NCBI GenBank assembly: GCA_905331475.1
Contig: CAJNYU010000151.1
Span: 1 to 64,000, forward strand
Source of the DNA: Rotaria socialis
Taxonomy: Eukaryota > Rotifera > Eurotatoria > Philodinida > Philodinidae
Length of the DNA stretch: 64,000 nt
Reading direction: 5' to 3'
Position numbers and translations under genes: made by a program. Shown piece after piece: positions 1 through 12,132 of the stretch. Under the pieces are notes generated by a model. It saw only the letters and a list, made by a program, of their open reading frames with translations. It ran no database searches and was not told the DNA's origin. Every line of letters starts with the position of its first letter. The first letter of the stretch is position 1.

Positions 1-1158
1 GCTTTCCAGGTATGTAAGGAAATAGATTAATTTTTAGTTCTAAAAAGTTTTCTCTTTGTTTACAATTGTTTTAGCATTATTGGCCTTGAATGCCACACAG
101 TTTAAACTTGTTTATGATTCTATTATGTGGGCATTAAAACATACGATGCGTACCATATCAGAATTGGGCTTAGAAATTTTACAAATAATGCTAAGAAAAT
201 TTCAAACATGTGATCCACAAGCAGCGCAAACATTTTATCAAATTTATTATCTTGAAACCATGCAACATATTTTTGCTGTTGTTGCCGAATGTTCACATAC
301 ATCTGGTTCGTATAGATAAACTGAACGAACTATTTTGATGGAAACAAATTATTGTTAAGAAATTTGTTTTTCCTTCCATCAACACAACATATCAGTCTTC
401 TATGAAAGAAAAAGTCACAGATGTATCACGAGTTAATAAAATGCATATAATTATAGTTTTAATTTTGAATACTTATATTATGAGAACATGAACAATTTTC
501 ATATGTTTTGAAGGGACAATTAAATGACAATGAAGAGTCTCTATCTTGAGGATGTGGGTGTGCGGTTCATTCCCTCATATCCACATCGTCTAGTAAACGA
601 CTATTAGTCTTTTAATTTAGTTCGTTTAGCTAGAGAAAAATCTACATTTGTATAAACAAATAATCATATTATATATTCTTTTAGGTTTAACGGCTCATTC
701 ACAAATTTTAGCTAATCTATTTGTAATTGTTGAACAAGGTCTTATCAAAGTCCCATTGGCATCTGAAGTTCAAGATCCATCACAAAATTTACTTTACGTT
801 CAACAGTTTATGGCTAATTTACTAAAAACAGCTTTTCCACATTTACAAGATAATCAAATAAAAGTTATCATTGAAGGCTTTGTTACGTTGGATCAAGATA
901 TAGCTGGGTTTAAAGAGCATTTACGTGATTTTCTTGTTCAAATACGAGAAGCTACAGGCAACGATACGGCTGATTTGTATTTAGAAGACCGTGAACAAAC
1001 ATTAAAACGTGCAGCTGAAGAAAAACGTAAAGTACAAATGAGTGTTCCCGGTATGGAAAAATTTCAAGAATAAAAATCATATTTTTATTGTATTTTGTTT
1101 TTTTCTAATTTTAGGTATTCTTAATCCTCATGAAATTCCAGAAGACATGCAAGATTAA
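1..1158 (+). CDS. XPO1: Exportin-1 (CRM1), C-terminal exons only
   Basis: Nuclear export receptor that binds leucine-rich export signals with RanGTP. The window enters the gene near its 3' end. Exons by frame continuity: 1-9, 75-305, 685-1050 and 1115-1158 (stop TAA). The translation carries the conserved C-terminal HEAT-repeat text of CRM1, including FKLVYDSIMWALKHTM, KTAFPHLQDNQ, FKEHLRDFLVQIRE and the end SVPGILNPHEIPEDMQD, close to the animal ending PHEIPEEMCD. Introns are 65, 379 and 64 bp, all GT-AG. The donor at 306 (gttcgt) is weak but needed for the frame. The gene runs off the left edge, so the N-terminal Ran-binding part and the hydrophobic cargo groove are not seen. Nothing suggests decay. 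Identity is very secure from family knowledge. Confidence 0.95.
543..592. repeat. Telomere-like tract pair in an exportin-1 intron
   Basis: Left atcttgaggatgtgggtgtg, right ccctcatatccacatcg, separated by about 10 bases; imperfect inverted pairing. Lies inside the 379-bp intron, which is much longer than its neighbours. Confidence 0.55.
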
Positions 1159-1469
1159 ACGAACTATATATATATACACTAAAATTGATGCTTGTCTTTT
1201 TTGTTTGTACGTTCTTTTTGAATGAAAAACAAGAAAATATATAGTAAACTTAAAAAAAAAAGAGTTGTTGATATACTTTTCTCCATTCGTCGTGTCGACC
1301 TTATCGGAAAAGAGAAAAGTAGCTTTTTTTTCTTTTTATTTAATTGAAATCTTTTCGGTTGTCAATAACATTTCATTTATATTAAATATTTGATGAGATA
1401 AAAAAAAAGAACTCCTATAATTATCTTGACTGTCCGCTTGCAGCGTTTTCATACTAACTATTGAAATAA
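1159..1469. other. Intergenic spacer, exportin-1 to LRR gene
   Basis: AT-rich, with a short (TA)n run just after the stop and homopolymer A/T tracts. No ORF or repeat unit is visible. It would hold the exportin 3' UTR and the promoter of the next gene. Confidence 0.6.
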
Positions 1470-4082
1470 ATGGAAACATACGATGAAATAAGTTTTGATA
1501 CTGATTTAGATGATGATGATGATGAAACAGGTATCGATATACAATTATTTTCTTTTTTCAGCCAATTGAATTTATAATTATTCTAAAGATCAAACGCGTG
1601 ATTGTATCCTTCCACGTTTATCATTTGACGCAAAACTAATAGCACATCGAAGTAATCGTTTGAATCAAACATTTGGCCAAATAAGTGTACCATTTCAATC
1701 CTCGGCAGAAATTCAAGCGCATGATGATATTCTCGTTCCTATACGCTGCAAAAGTTCATATAATCATGGTAACTATGCTTAAACCTTCGCATAAACTAAT
1801 AGTCAATTTTTCAGCAGGAAGAAGGCGTATGTACGAAAAGAGTTGTCATATGCTTGATTCAACAATGGATGGGCAATTATGTAGTCTTCTTGCCTACGAG
1901 AATATAGCTGTTGTTAATCGATCACTGAGTTTTAACGATATCCGTGCATTTTCAACTGCTATTGAAGCAAATCTTGAAGGCTTGACATTAAGTTCTGTTG
2001 GTCTAACATCACGGTCAATTGATATGCTTTGTCAAGGATTACCAAAATGTGTTCATTTGAATCTGTTGGTAAATTGACAGAAAACAAAATTGCAATCAAT
2101 ATGATTCTCTTTTTCCCCCTCCACTCTATAGGATTTGTCATGGAATAAAATCAATAAGCAAAGTTTTGAAATATTAGCTGATACAATTAATCATTTACCA
2201 TTATTAATTTACTTATCTTTGTCTAATTGTGGTATTCGAGATTCATATGGTCGACCCATTGGCGAAATATGTCGCCATAAAAGATTAATGGATATTAATT
2301 TAAATGGAAATGAATTTGAAGAAATGGCATGCATATTTATTGGCAATGCGCTAAGTAAATATGCGAAACAAGTGCCATTGCCCTTGAGATAATGGGCATT
2401 GTTGTTTATTTTAGCAGATAATACGAGTTTAAAAGATTTAAATATAAGTTGGAATTTTATTCGAAGTTATGCTACAATTGCTTTATTGCGAGGATTTGAA
2501 GTAATTATTTCAATTTTTATTTGTCAATAAAAGTTAACTTTCATTCTTCAAGACGAATAGAACTCTAACAAGTTTTGATATATCATGGAGTAATCTTGGT
2601 TACGATGGAAGTGTTGCGCTTCGTCGAGTGTTAATTGTTAATCAAATTTTACTACATTTAAATATAAGTAATTGCAATATCAATTGGACAAGTGCAAAAT
2701 TGATTAGTGAAGGTTTAGAAAAGAATTCAACACTTCAAAGAATAAATGTTTAATGAAACTTTTGATTTAAAAAAAGAAAAATTTCAATATTTTTATTCTT
2801 CACTGTTCTAGTTATCATTTAATCCATTGACTACTCATGGTGTGCATCGTGTTGTTCAAGCTTTGAATCATAAGAAAAGTGCTCTTACAATACTTGATAT
2901 TTCAGTAGGATAAATAATTTAATTGATTTTTATTTTAATTAATTATGTATGTGTTTCTATGGTATTAATGTATTTTCTGAAACGATTCATCTGACAAAAA
3001 TAATTGCTGATCGAAGACATTTTATTGTAAAATATGATTATGAAGTGCCTGCGCATGACATGATCGGTCGACAAAAAGGTATAATCAAGCTATGAGCAAG
3101 GAACTGTTCTAGTTTCTCTCCACTAAAAATAGCCTATAGAGCAGACAAAAAAAATTAGATGATTTTAAACGACTGTGTTTCAGTCCTCAAGAGACATTTG
3201 AAATATATTGTTATCTCTATAAAAGAATCATAACTATATTAAAACCAATAATACAATTAGAAACAAAATCTAGATCAATCAACATTGTGAATTCCTTTCA
3301 TCTACTTATGACCATATGATATGGTGCATGCACTTAAAATCTATCTGGTTTAGAGTTGCTTCGAACAGCTAAACAAAGAATTATAAACAAGCTCATAAGT
3401 TACATTGTTTTTGTATTCTTACTTTCTATCATGTTCTTCATCGACGATTCAATTGGATCTTATTTTGTGTTTATTTTTATGATTTTCAGCGACAAAAGTA
3501 GATTCAATGCGTAAGATTATTGAACATATTGATGAAAGACATTGGCGTACATTAGATTATTTTCGAATATTGAATTCTAACAAGACACTTGAAGAACGAA
3601 AACCAACGACTGCTGAGAATAATTCAGTAAGAAATTTCTTTAGAATAATTTTGGCTTTCTATTTTTCAATTTCAAATAGCAGAAACTTGAAGCCGAAGGT
3701 CAAAATGATACAATAGAAAAGTTTCAGCAATATCTTACCGATCGACTAGTTCAACCTTTTACATTTAAGTAAGAAGATTTTTTTTGTTATTGAGTGCTTT
3801 AAATTTTAGAATAACCTTACCTAATTGCTCTTGTTTTCTAGAAATTTAAGTACTGTAATTAATCAACAACGAGTACGTGATCGATTACTGAAAGCGCGTC
3901 AAGAAAAACAAGAAAAAGATCTGAAAAACCGAAATAAAAGAATTTTAGAAACTGTTAATGAATATTTTCCAGAAATCGAAATCCTTAGTAAACAAGAAAA
4001 ACATAAAGAAGCTCTCGAAAAATTATCAAAACCTCGAATTAGTAATATCAATGAACAAATAAAATTTATTCAATCTAAATGA
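1470..4082 (+). CDS. Leucine-rich-repeat protein with acidic N-terminus and C-terminal coiled coil (LRRC74-like)
   Basis: Eleven exons: 1470-1530, 1589-1768, 1815-2068, 2132-2354, 2415-2500, 2553-2747, 2812-2904, about 2961-3078, 3490-3626, 3683-3768 and 3842-4082. They give an open frame of 557 residues. Order: acidic N-terminus (DTDLDDDDDET); a linker; ribonuclease-inhibitor-type LRRs from about residue 110 to 310 (LDLSWNKIN, LSLSNCGI, LNISWNFIR, FDISWSNLG, LNISNCNI, INLSFNPL); then a charged Lys/Glu/Gln helix (KARQEKQEKDLKNRNKR), probably coiled coil. The repeat pattern and the block before it recall LRRC74/LRRC34 proteins; molecular function is unknown. The intron after 2904 has a normal donor but no AG before the next in-frame segment at 2961, so that junction is uncertain. 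The intron at 3079-3489 is unusually long for the locus. Confidence 0.75.
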
Positions 4083-5917
4083 ACCTTCTTATTTTGGAAC
4101 TTTTAATCATTAAGAAAACATATGTCTTGTAATCTATGATAATAATTTATACGTAGTGTGTTTCAGTAAATATTGTATTTTTTCGAAAAGAACGAGATAT
4201 TTTTCAAAATTTAACATGATAAATATTGATATTCAACAATTTTAGTGATGTAGATCATGAGTAAATAAATAGTTTCTTATACAGTATTATTTTTTCAATA
4301 CTCTGATGATCTAATTCTAGTACAAGAAAAGAACTATCTTCTTTTCAAGCTTGGCATATTAGTCCATCTAAGTCACTAGTTGCAACAAAAACAGCAATTT
4401 AGAGAAAAATTTATAAATGTACTATGCACCGATCAAATGTTTGATGCTGTTAGAGTGCAGGATCTGTGTCAATCAGGACAAAAACAAAACCTTTGTTAAT
4501 TTTAGCAAAATCTATTTTGACAGAAAATGAATAGAACGTCGTTAAGATCTACTTTGATGTTTTATAGTTCTACTGTTATTCCAACAGTTTAACGAAATAT
4601 TTCTCGTTTTATTATAAAAACTTGATTGAAATTTCTATAAAAAATAAATAAATGTGGAAACTTCGGATTTCATCCAAAAGTTATGCGTACTGCAAAAAGT
4701 GCATGGGATGTATGAGTCATTCTAGAATGTCTGAACACCAAAATTATCATGAGAAATTAGGCAATTTGATTTCTGGATGCAGTTTTTGTGCATTTTGAGA
4801 CGTTTTTCAGGCGATGTTTCATCAGAAAGCTACGGTTTAGCTCAAAACTAATATCAAGTTCGGAATCAGCGTTAAAAACTGAGTCGAATTATATATGTTG
4901 TGAATAATTCTGAGAAAGATTTATTTTTTGAAAAAAATTCCCTGTACTCCTCCTCAGGGATCGCCTGGTCAAAAATGACAATTTTTTCGATAACTCAACC
5001 ATTTCTTGAGGGATTCTTCTCATTTTCGAACTCGACCGAGATATTCATGAGATTGAACTGTGTGGAAAATTTCATCACGGTCTGACTCTCCTTTCGCAAG
5101 TTATCGTGCCTACGGCCGGCCGGACACACTAACCGATTCTAGAGTGTACTCACTTTTTGAGTACACAAAGAAGAATGACTCTATCAATTCATGAATACTT
5201 ACTAATGAATTTAGTTCATTAATTCATCACATTTAGATTTTTCGTTTTAAAAAATTGTGATGGTTAAGAAATTGAAAATGAATAGATACATATAAATAAA
5301 TAGAACGACTGAATATAAAAGTTTCTTTTTTTGTTAGAACATCATTTTAAATTTAAATTAAACTTTGATGCTTACTCAAACCAGAGCAAGTGTCTTCAAG
5401 AATAAAATAAACGTAACATAACATGAGAAATGAATCAGTTATTTTCAAACATCTGCTACATCAATGTTAATTTTTCGATTATTCTGTGTCTTATCATGTT
5501 TATTTTCATTAGCGATCACGTTGTTAGTGAATTAATGAAAAGGGTAAGTTTTTATTCTAATATATTTTTATACGTTTACTCATGATCTAGAAATGCTCTT
5601 TATTGTTTAAATGTTACCACAAATCAATTGTGAGATACTGCATTTTTATGTTTCCGTTATTTATTCTTCTTTTTTTTTGTAAGGATGTGCTTTGGTAACA
5701 TGTGATATTGCATAAAAAAATAATCACAAAAGTCCAAAGACATATTTACTGCTGTTATCTTCTTGTTTCGAAAAAAAAGTGAAGTTAACAAATGAGAATG
5801 GTGAGGCTAAGATAAAAGATATCAGAGAAAAATATTATTTATTCTAAGTTAAATTCAAACATTTATTGTCATTGATGAAATAGAAACTTTACCTTTTTAG
5901 TATATTTTGAGATTTCC
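4083..5917. other. Intergenic region with one dispersed-repeat copy
   Basis: Apart from the repeat at 4641-5174, this is AT-rich sequence with only chance ORFs. No RNA gene or second repeat is visible. The last part includes the 5' flank of the SLC35F6 gene; a T-rich tract ending in TTTTTAG at 5900 could be a 5'-UTR or trans-splice acceptor. Confidence 0.5.
4641..5174 (+). repeat. Dispersed repeat copy 1, ending in a 9-bp hairpin
   Basis: Both ends recur at 43887-44226. Shared blocks include the start (aaataaatgYggaaac), a long central block starting attttttcgataactcaacc, and a terminal block with a CGGACACACT motif. The element ends with GTGTACTCA, a five-base loop, then TGAGTACAC: a perfect 9-bp stem. 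Copy 1 has roughly 190 bp more in the middle than copy 2. There is no coding capacity. It is a non-autonomous interspersed element of unknown class. A 3' hairpin would suit a Helitron relative, but no shared CTRR end follows it. Confidence 0.75.
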
Positions 5918-7549
5918 ATGGCTTTTACAACGTACCAGCTATTTCTTGCTGGTCTTATGTTAGTAACTGGCACTATAAATACTTTATCAACAAAATGGGC
6001 TGATAGGTATTTTTTTGATTGATTTGATTTCAATTTTCATACTATCTATGTTATTAGACAAAACGCACGTTACTGTAATCGAACAGGCCCAGCAGAAGGA
6101 TTTGAGCATCCATTTCTTCAAGTAAATCGTGTTTGTTTTCGAAACGTCATTTTAAAATGATCGGTTTCATTTTTAGGCTATTGGCATGTTTGTGGGTGAA
6201 TTTTTATGTTTATTAGTATTCAAATTTATATGGTATTCAACAGCTCGATATCGTATTAATCAAATGACATATAAAGGCGACTCATCAGCTGCAGTTGTTA
6301 AATGTTGGCCCATACACATCGATAAAGATATTCATTTACTTCACGGTGAACAAGTATTCAATCCGTTAATATTTTGGGCTGCGTCTATACTTGATATGTG
6401 TTCAACTTGTTTATCTTATTTTGCATTGAACTTTACAACCGCTAGTTCATTTCAAATGCTAAGAGGTTCAGTGATGGTTTTTACTGCTTTATTCAGGTAG
6501 AAATACATATAAAATAATAACATGGTTAGAATTGTGTACTTTGACGTTTTAGTATTGTATTTCTTAAAAAACGATTAACTCGTATTCACTGGCTTGGTAT
6601 TGCTACTGTTGTCATGGGTCTTGTTGTTGTTGGTCTTTCCGATCTTTTGTTTTCTAAAGTACCAGAAGGTAATCATTCAAATGGAGAAAAGATTGCCGGT
6701 ATTTTTCTTATACTTCTTGCAATGATATTCACAAGTTTACAAGTATATGAGAACAAACTAGAAAACCAAATGAATGCTACGCTAATACTTTTAGGTCGTA
6801 TATGAAGAACGTTTTATTGGGAAATATAATATTCCACCATTGCAAGCAGTTGGTTGGGAAGGAATATTTGGCTTTTGTACACTGGGTTTTCTCCTTATTC
6901 CGGTAAAAAACTTTGAAAATTATTATCTAAATTCATCTGTGTCGTTTCCAATTAGTTTAATTTTATTCATTGGAACAGATCACATACTGGGCCTCATCAT
7001 CGTCTTGAAGATATACCGTCAGCTTTTTGTCAAATGGCAGATAATCATAAGATTATAATTGCAACAGTCGGCAAGAAAATATTTTTTTTCTTTCATTTGA
7101 TTTGACATTGATTTTTGTCGATTTTAGGCAATATTCTTTCGATAGCATTTTTTAACTTTGCTGGTATATCTGTAACAAAAGAATTGTCATCAACAACTCG
7201 TATGGTACTCGATAGCGGTCGAACATTAATTATATGGGCTGTATCATTATCACTAAGTTGGCAAAAATTTTATGCATTACAAATTGTAGGCTTTCTTCTG
7301 TTGGTTGCTGGTAAGTTTTTAATTTTAGTAGGAATTATTTTCTTAGAATAAATATTGATTTGAATAGGAATGGGTATTTATAATGGCGTATGGTTACATA
7401 TATATCGTCAATGTAGAGGTGAAGACCGTGAACCACTAGTACCTAGCTATGATGATACCGATGCATATGGAAATACTCCAGGCAACTCAAATATTTCATC
7501 GGGTGCAGAAATCTATGGTGTATCAGATAAAGAGTCACTTAATGGATAA
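5918..7549 (+). CDS. SLC35F6: Solute carrier family 35 member F6-like transporter
   Basis: Multi-pass drug/metabolite-superfamily transporter; family members lie in lysosomal or mitochondrial membranes, substrate unsettled. Exons: 5918-6006, 6058-6122, 6178-6496, 6553-6742, 6795-6902, 6956-7070, 7128-7310 and 7368-7549, giving 416 residues. Hallmarks: N-terminal TYQLFLAGLMLVTGTINTLS, KWAD, HPFLQAIGMF, ASSFQMLRGSVMVFTALF, GLVVVGLSDLL, PLQAVGWEG, and SIAFFNFAGISVTKELSSTT followed by RMVLDS. About ten hydrophobic segments are expected. The start at 5918 matches the family start (MAxTxYQLFLAGL). The sixth intron (7071-7127) has donor GCAAG, a GC-AG intron supported by frame. The C-terminal cytosolic tail, about 60 residues rich in Ser, Asp and Gly, is longer than in vertebrates. 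Confidence 0.93.
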
Positions 7550-7829
7550 GCTGTTAGTTGTATTTATTTTCTAAAATATATACAGCAATGGTTATAATTT
7601 TGAAAATTTATTGATTAAATAGAAAAACAGTTGTTGTGTGTACGTTTCATGAAGTTAAATTAATTTTTTGTTTTTGTTGTTATCCAGAATAAAGGTGAAA
7701 GAATAGACAATAAAATACAAGAAATAATTATTTGTATGAATGAATATATGTTGATATAATTGTTGTATCTTCTCATTAAAAAGATTCAATTAATGACAAA
7801 TATATTCCATGTCATAAAGCCAGATGAAA

Positions 7830-8065
7830 ATCAGCGGTTTTACCGATCCGGTTACCGCTAAAAATAGTCGTTAACCGGTTTCGTCCATAATCTTTGACAA
7901 AAATAGTGTTCCAAATCATCAATGAAGTTATTTTAAGCCTCCTTTTTATTACTTCTACATGTGATAAACATGCTAAAAAGACCACCGGTTTTACCGGTCC
8001 GGTTACCGACTCCCATATCATTGTAAGTTATCGCAGGAAGAATAAATACCGCGGTTTACCGCAAA
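7830..8065. repeat. Island of ACCGG / GGTTACCG motif variants
   Basis: The motif TTTTACCGRTCCGGTTACCG occurs at 7837 and again about 153 bp on at 7990. Shorter variants lie between and after (GTTAACCGG, GCGGTTTACCGC). Each unit is itself partly palindromic. The surrounding DNA is AT-rich, so the CpG-bearing motif stands out. Confidence 0.5.
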
Positions 8066-8263
8066 AAAATGATCCGATATTCGCAACATGGGGTAGAATT
8101 TGTCGTTTGGTTGTGAGTATCAATTTAAGCGAAAATGACTGTTATCGCTTACATCATAATCGAGTTTGAACTTTGTAGTTTCAGTTTAGTGATTCGACAA
8201 TATCCTAACATCTAATGCTGTTAGAGCACGGTTATGCAAATGAAACTGATTATGTGCGTCAGT

Positions 8264-8319
8264 GAACACAAGAAAAATTTTCGCTTTTCCAAGCAAAATC
8301 CAAAATTTTTCTTGTGTTC
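8264..8319. repeat. Hairpin with perfect 18-bp stem
   Basis: Arms 8264-8281 and 8302-8319 are exact reverse complements (gaacacaagaaaaatttt and its complement) with a 20-base loop. It could be a very small inverted-repeat element or an RNA hairpin; no coding context. Confidence 0.7.
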
Positions 8320-8780
8320 TGTTTGCAAAGAAATGGTACACCCCTTTCTCAATGTTGGTTGACTCGGGACAGTCCTGATAAAGCCCATATTAGTTTCATG
8401 TACAGAGTACAGATGACGCTATTTCAAATGTGGAGGTATTTTGTTTACTCAACTTTGATAACCGCAACCGTACTCAGATCCAGATTTCCTGGTGATGATC
8501 TGGGTAATTTTTGGAATCGTAAGCTTTAGAATAAGACTATCGAACTGCTTATTGATTCCTATGCGTCAATGGTTTTATTCCACCGCTTGTATAGATTTTA
8601 TCAGAATTTTCATGTTTGAAATCAATCTTTACAATTGAGTGATTGATCTTCAATTGTTCCTAATTGATATTGATTGTGAACTGTTGTAGTGGCGTGTTTA
8701 CTACGAGTAGATGTATAAACATAGAGATACAAGTTACACAACATGAAGATCGCATTTTCAAATTCTGAATGACGCACCAG

Positions 8781-8843
8781 CGTGTGGGTGTGGGTGTGGT
8801 TGTGGAAGAAGAGGCCATGAATACCCACACCCACACCCACACC
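8781..8843. repeat. Inverted pair of telomere-like TGTGGG tracts
   Basis: The left arm reads cgtgtgggtgtgggtgtgg and the right arm is three or more CCCACA units, separated by about 20 bases. The two arms could form a stem of 20 bp or so. The hexamer equals the telomeric repeat described for bdelloid rotifers (established knowledge). Confidence 0.75.
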
Positions 8844-8939
8844 TATTTACTCTGCCGGACGAACAAGCAACAAATTATAGGCATTGCTTTTTTTCAATCA
8901 CTTAGAAACTAAAATAGAAAATAGTGATTTACTACCACC

Positions 8940-9200
8940 AGGTGAATGAATCGGACAAGCCGACAAAATCCGATCAGATTCCTGGTCACGAACCTACTAA
9001 CGGATCCGACGGGAAAAAAAACATTTTCTTAGTCACCAATGAATAAGCATATGGTACTAACGGAACACTTGGGTCGAATGCTTATGTTGGATTCCGTGAA
9101 ATTCCGACACTGGAACCTATCGGATTCCAACGCTAAGGTTTCGATTGTAGGTTCCACACCCAGACCCCGATAAGATTCCGACACGAATACGATAGGATCC
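8940..9200. repeat. Island of TTCCGA / CGGATTCC motif variants
   Basis: Many short words of the type ATTCCGAC, CGGATCCGA, TCGGATTCC and GATAAGATTCC occur on both strands within about 260 bp, in an otherwise AT-rich, CpG-poor region. No ORF. The unit length is irregular, so it is not a clean satellite. Confidence 0.4.
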
Positions 9201-9542
9201 CATTATCGACACCATTCTTCTGGGCAGGCTTTTCATTCTGACATGGTGTATTGAAAGTAGAAAAGAAAAGTACCTTTGATGAATATAATCTACTTTTCAC
9301 TTGACCCTTTTGCGAACGAATCGTCTCAATAGATGACATGTTATTGATGTATTTTTGTGTACCTTATTATTAAGCTTTTGGCGTGATCTACTTAGTAATT
9401 ACACGATTACCGTTTTTTTTTAAGTAGATCTGTATCACATTTGTATGATAGCTCACTGGTAATAACCCAGAAGAATCATTCTGACAGCCAGGCCCGATGG
9501 AACCTATCGCACGACTTTGGCTATATATATCTACGCCTCTAT

Positions 9543-9598
9543 GTGCGTTGGTGTTGGTGAAGAAAAGACTGACAGATATCCATGCACCCACACCCATT
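9543..9598. repeat. Imperfect inverted pair of telomere-like tracts
   Basis: Left arm gcgttggtgttggtga, right arm catgcacccacacccat, loop of about 22 bases. The left arm has drifted from TGTGGG to TGTTGG, so the pair looks older than the one at 8781. Confidence 0.5.
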
Positions 9599-10891
9599 GA
9601 GAATAAAGAGACTTAATACTAAATTAATTGCATAAGTGAATATTTATCCATTGATAATATTAATTTATCAATAAATATGAGCAAAATCTGTTATAATCGT
9701 ATTATAAAAAGATCCGATTAATATTAATTTTTTTCTTCTAAAAACAATGAAAATTGATTCATCCCCGGGGGCACCCTGTCGTGAATCCCTAGGATTTCGT
9801 TATTTTGTGGGGACTCCCTGGTGAGTCGTTTGGGGAGAATGGATTAGGGTTCATTTCTTTTTGCATAGTAAGCATATGAACGGATGAGTTTAATGATAAT
9901 AGTAAAAGGAACTGAACATGTTTTATTTAATAATATTTTCTAAATTATATTTAAAATCTCTAAAAGAAAAGCAAGAACATACAAATAATAAAAATGAATA
10001 AACTCGTGGAGACATCCGTCGATTTAAATTATTTGTAATATTAAGAAAATAACAAAAACGTTATTGGCGAACTATAACGTTATGTTCTTTCGTTTCCATT
10101 TATCAATAGATAGATAAATAGATGGGTCATTTGATTTTCTTTCTGTTCGACACCGAACAAATATGCATACCATGCCGTTTCATCAGTATTTATCCAACAA
10201 GATAGCGAGACAAGACTAATAATACGCATATAATCATTTATAAAACATGAACTTATCAAAATATGTTCTGCAAGATTGAAATGCCGAAAGATTTTTTGTT
10301 AAATGAACTTGGTTCGATTTGTTTGCAGTATTTTTATTGTGTCATAGTTAGCATATTGTTCTCTCTATGAAACAAAACGAGTCATACTGAACCTTTCCTC
10401 GGTACAATTCATATCAACCACTTGAAAAAAATAATCATTCATTTTCTCATCGGGTATGCCCAAGTTCCCAGCAAAATTTTTCAAAATTAGATTTTCCAGC
10501 TAAAATCATATGAATTTATCATTGTGTTCAACATGTTACAGCTCGTATTTCGTTTTTTTAACACTATATGCGTATGTGCACCGGAATGCAACTAGAGATG
10601 TAACCCAATGAGTCGATCAGTGGCGACGGTGGCTGAATGTTTTATATGGTGTTTCTTAAAATTTTCTTGGTTTCGTTATATTTTAAAATGAAAACGATAG
10701 AAAATAATAGGTGGGTTCGAACTGACAAAAAACTGATGCCACCCGTATAAAAGAAGAAAAATCTCATTTTAGTGAACCTTAAGTCAGATTATTTAGCGAC
10801 TGATCGATTTCAATTGCGGTGGTTGTGAATTATGTCTTTCCGGTGTCTTCTTTGTGAAACTCAACATTCTACGCTTAAAAAATGATAACTA

Positions 10892-11817
10892 ACGGGTGGG
10901 CCATAAAGAATTACACTACTTTGTTTTCGCTATAACTCAGTCAGTTTTGATGCTATTGGCCAGAACATTTTTCAAAAAGATTCGCCATTCAATTCTCTAC
11001 AAAACCATATGTAAATGATTTTTGTAAACTACCAAACGGCTAAGTTCTAAAACGAAGAGAACAGGTTTCGAAAATATTCAACTTTCTAGCTCAAAAACCG
11101 TTTTTTCTCAAATTTGCTTTCTATGAAAGAGCTACGAAGGAACTAAGACGACCATCTTAAAGAAGATTAAATTCTAGACAAGATTCATGTCTTTGAAAAT
11201 TTTCTTGATTAAAAAACTGTAAAAAATTCAAGAAAACTTCTTTCACATTTTTGGAAAAACTCAACTTTCATTTCATGTTTTGCTGGTTGCACCAAAACGC
11301 ATGCAATTTAGTAAGAAAACGTTCTTTTTTTGACGATTTTGTTTTTCTTTAAACTTCAACATACTAGACTAAATCTCTGCACACTCGTTCGAGTCATTCA
11401 AAGTTTCGTTTGCGATTGTTTTTCGTGAAAACCCCAATTGAGATGTTTCGGACGAAATGTCGGAAAATATCGACTTAATACGTGAAGGTCACTTTGAAAG
11501 AAAAGCTTTTCAAGGATATTGGGAAAAGCGTATTTGAAAATGCTAGAAAATGTTTCTCCCGCAATTTAAGCCTGCGTATAAATTGTCGAAACGTACTCCA
11601 AATATTAATGCATTTTGAGCTTGAAAGTTGAACATTTTCGAAACCTGTTCTCTTCGTTTTAGAACTAAGCCGTTTGGTAGTTTACAAAAATCATTTACAT
11701 ATGGTTTTGTAGAGAATTGAATGGCGAATCTTTTTGAAAAATGTTTTGGCCAATAGCATCAAAACTGACTGAGTTATAGCGAAAACAAAGTAGTGTAATT
11801 CTTTATGGTCCGCCCGT
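10892..11817. mobile_element. Non-autonomous TA-flanked DNA transposon with 205-bp terminal inverted repeats
   Basis: The left arm 10892-11096 and right arm 11613-11817 are nearly identical reverse complements (a few mismatches over 205 bp), starting ACGGGYGGRCCATAAAG. TA dinucleotides flank both ends (10890-10891 and 11818-11819), matching the target duplication of the Tc1/mariner superfamily. The 516-bp centre has no ORF above chance, so the element would need a transposase from elsewhere. The high arm identity suggests fairly recent activity or gene conversion between arms. Confidence 0.85.
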
Positions 11818-12071
11818 TACAAAGGTAGGCCAGCATTTCACACACATGCCGTATTCTTTTTCATTGCGAAAAACATTTCACTCAAATAGATAAAACTGAA
11901 TCGTTCTTTGATTGAGCCTATTAATCATAGTATTTCAGCTTCAGAGATAGATTTTATTTTTATTGCTATCAATTGAAAATTATAAAATGTCGACCAAAAG
12001 TAGCAAGTTGATCTAGTATTGAATATTTTCAAAAACATCAGAGATGATGACGGATCAGCCATGCGGCGCCC

Positions 12072-12132
12072 ACCTTTAAATGCAGCCTGTCAAATATAAG
12101 CATGCAAAATTTAAAAAGGCTGCATTGAAAGG
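12072..12132. repeat. Stem-loop, 16-bp arms
   Basis: Arms cctttaaatgcagcct and aggctgcattgaaagg pair with one mismatch around a loop of about 29 bases. Possibly a tiny inverted-repeat element. Confidence 0.5.

Noticed and set aside
4900-5085. 61-codon ORF
   Set aside because: Lies inside the dispersed non-coding repeat; the second copy at 43887 does not keep the frame.
8314-8529. 71-codon ORF resembling a Trp/Arg-rich peptide
   Set aside because: No family match that I can recognise; it starts inside the 18-bp hairpin.
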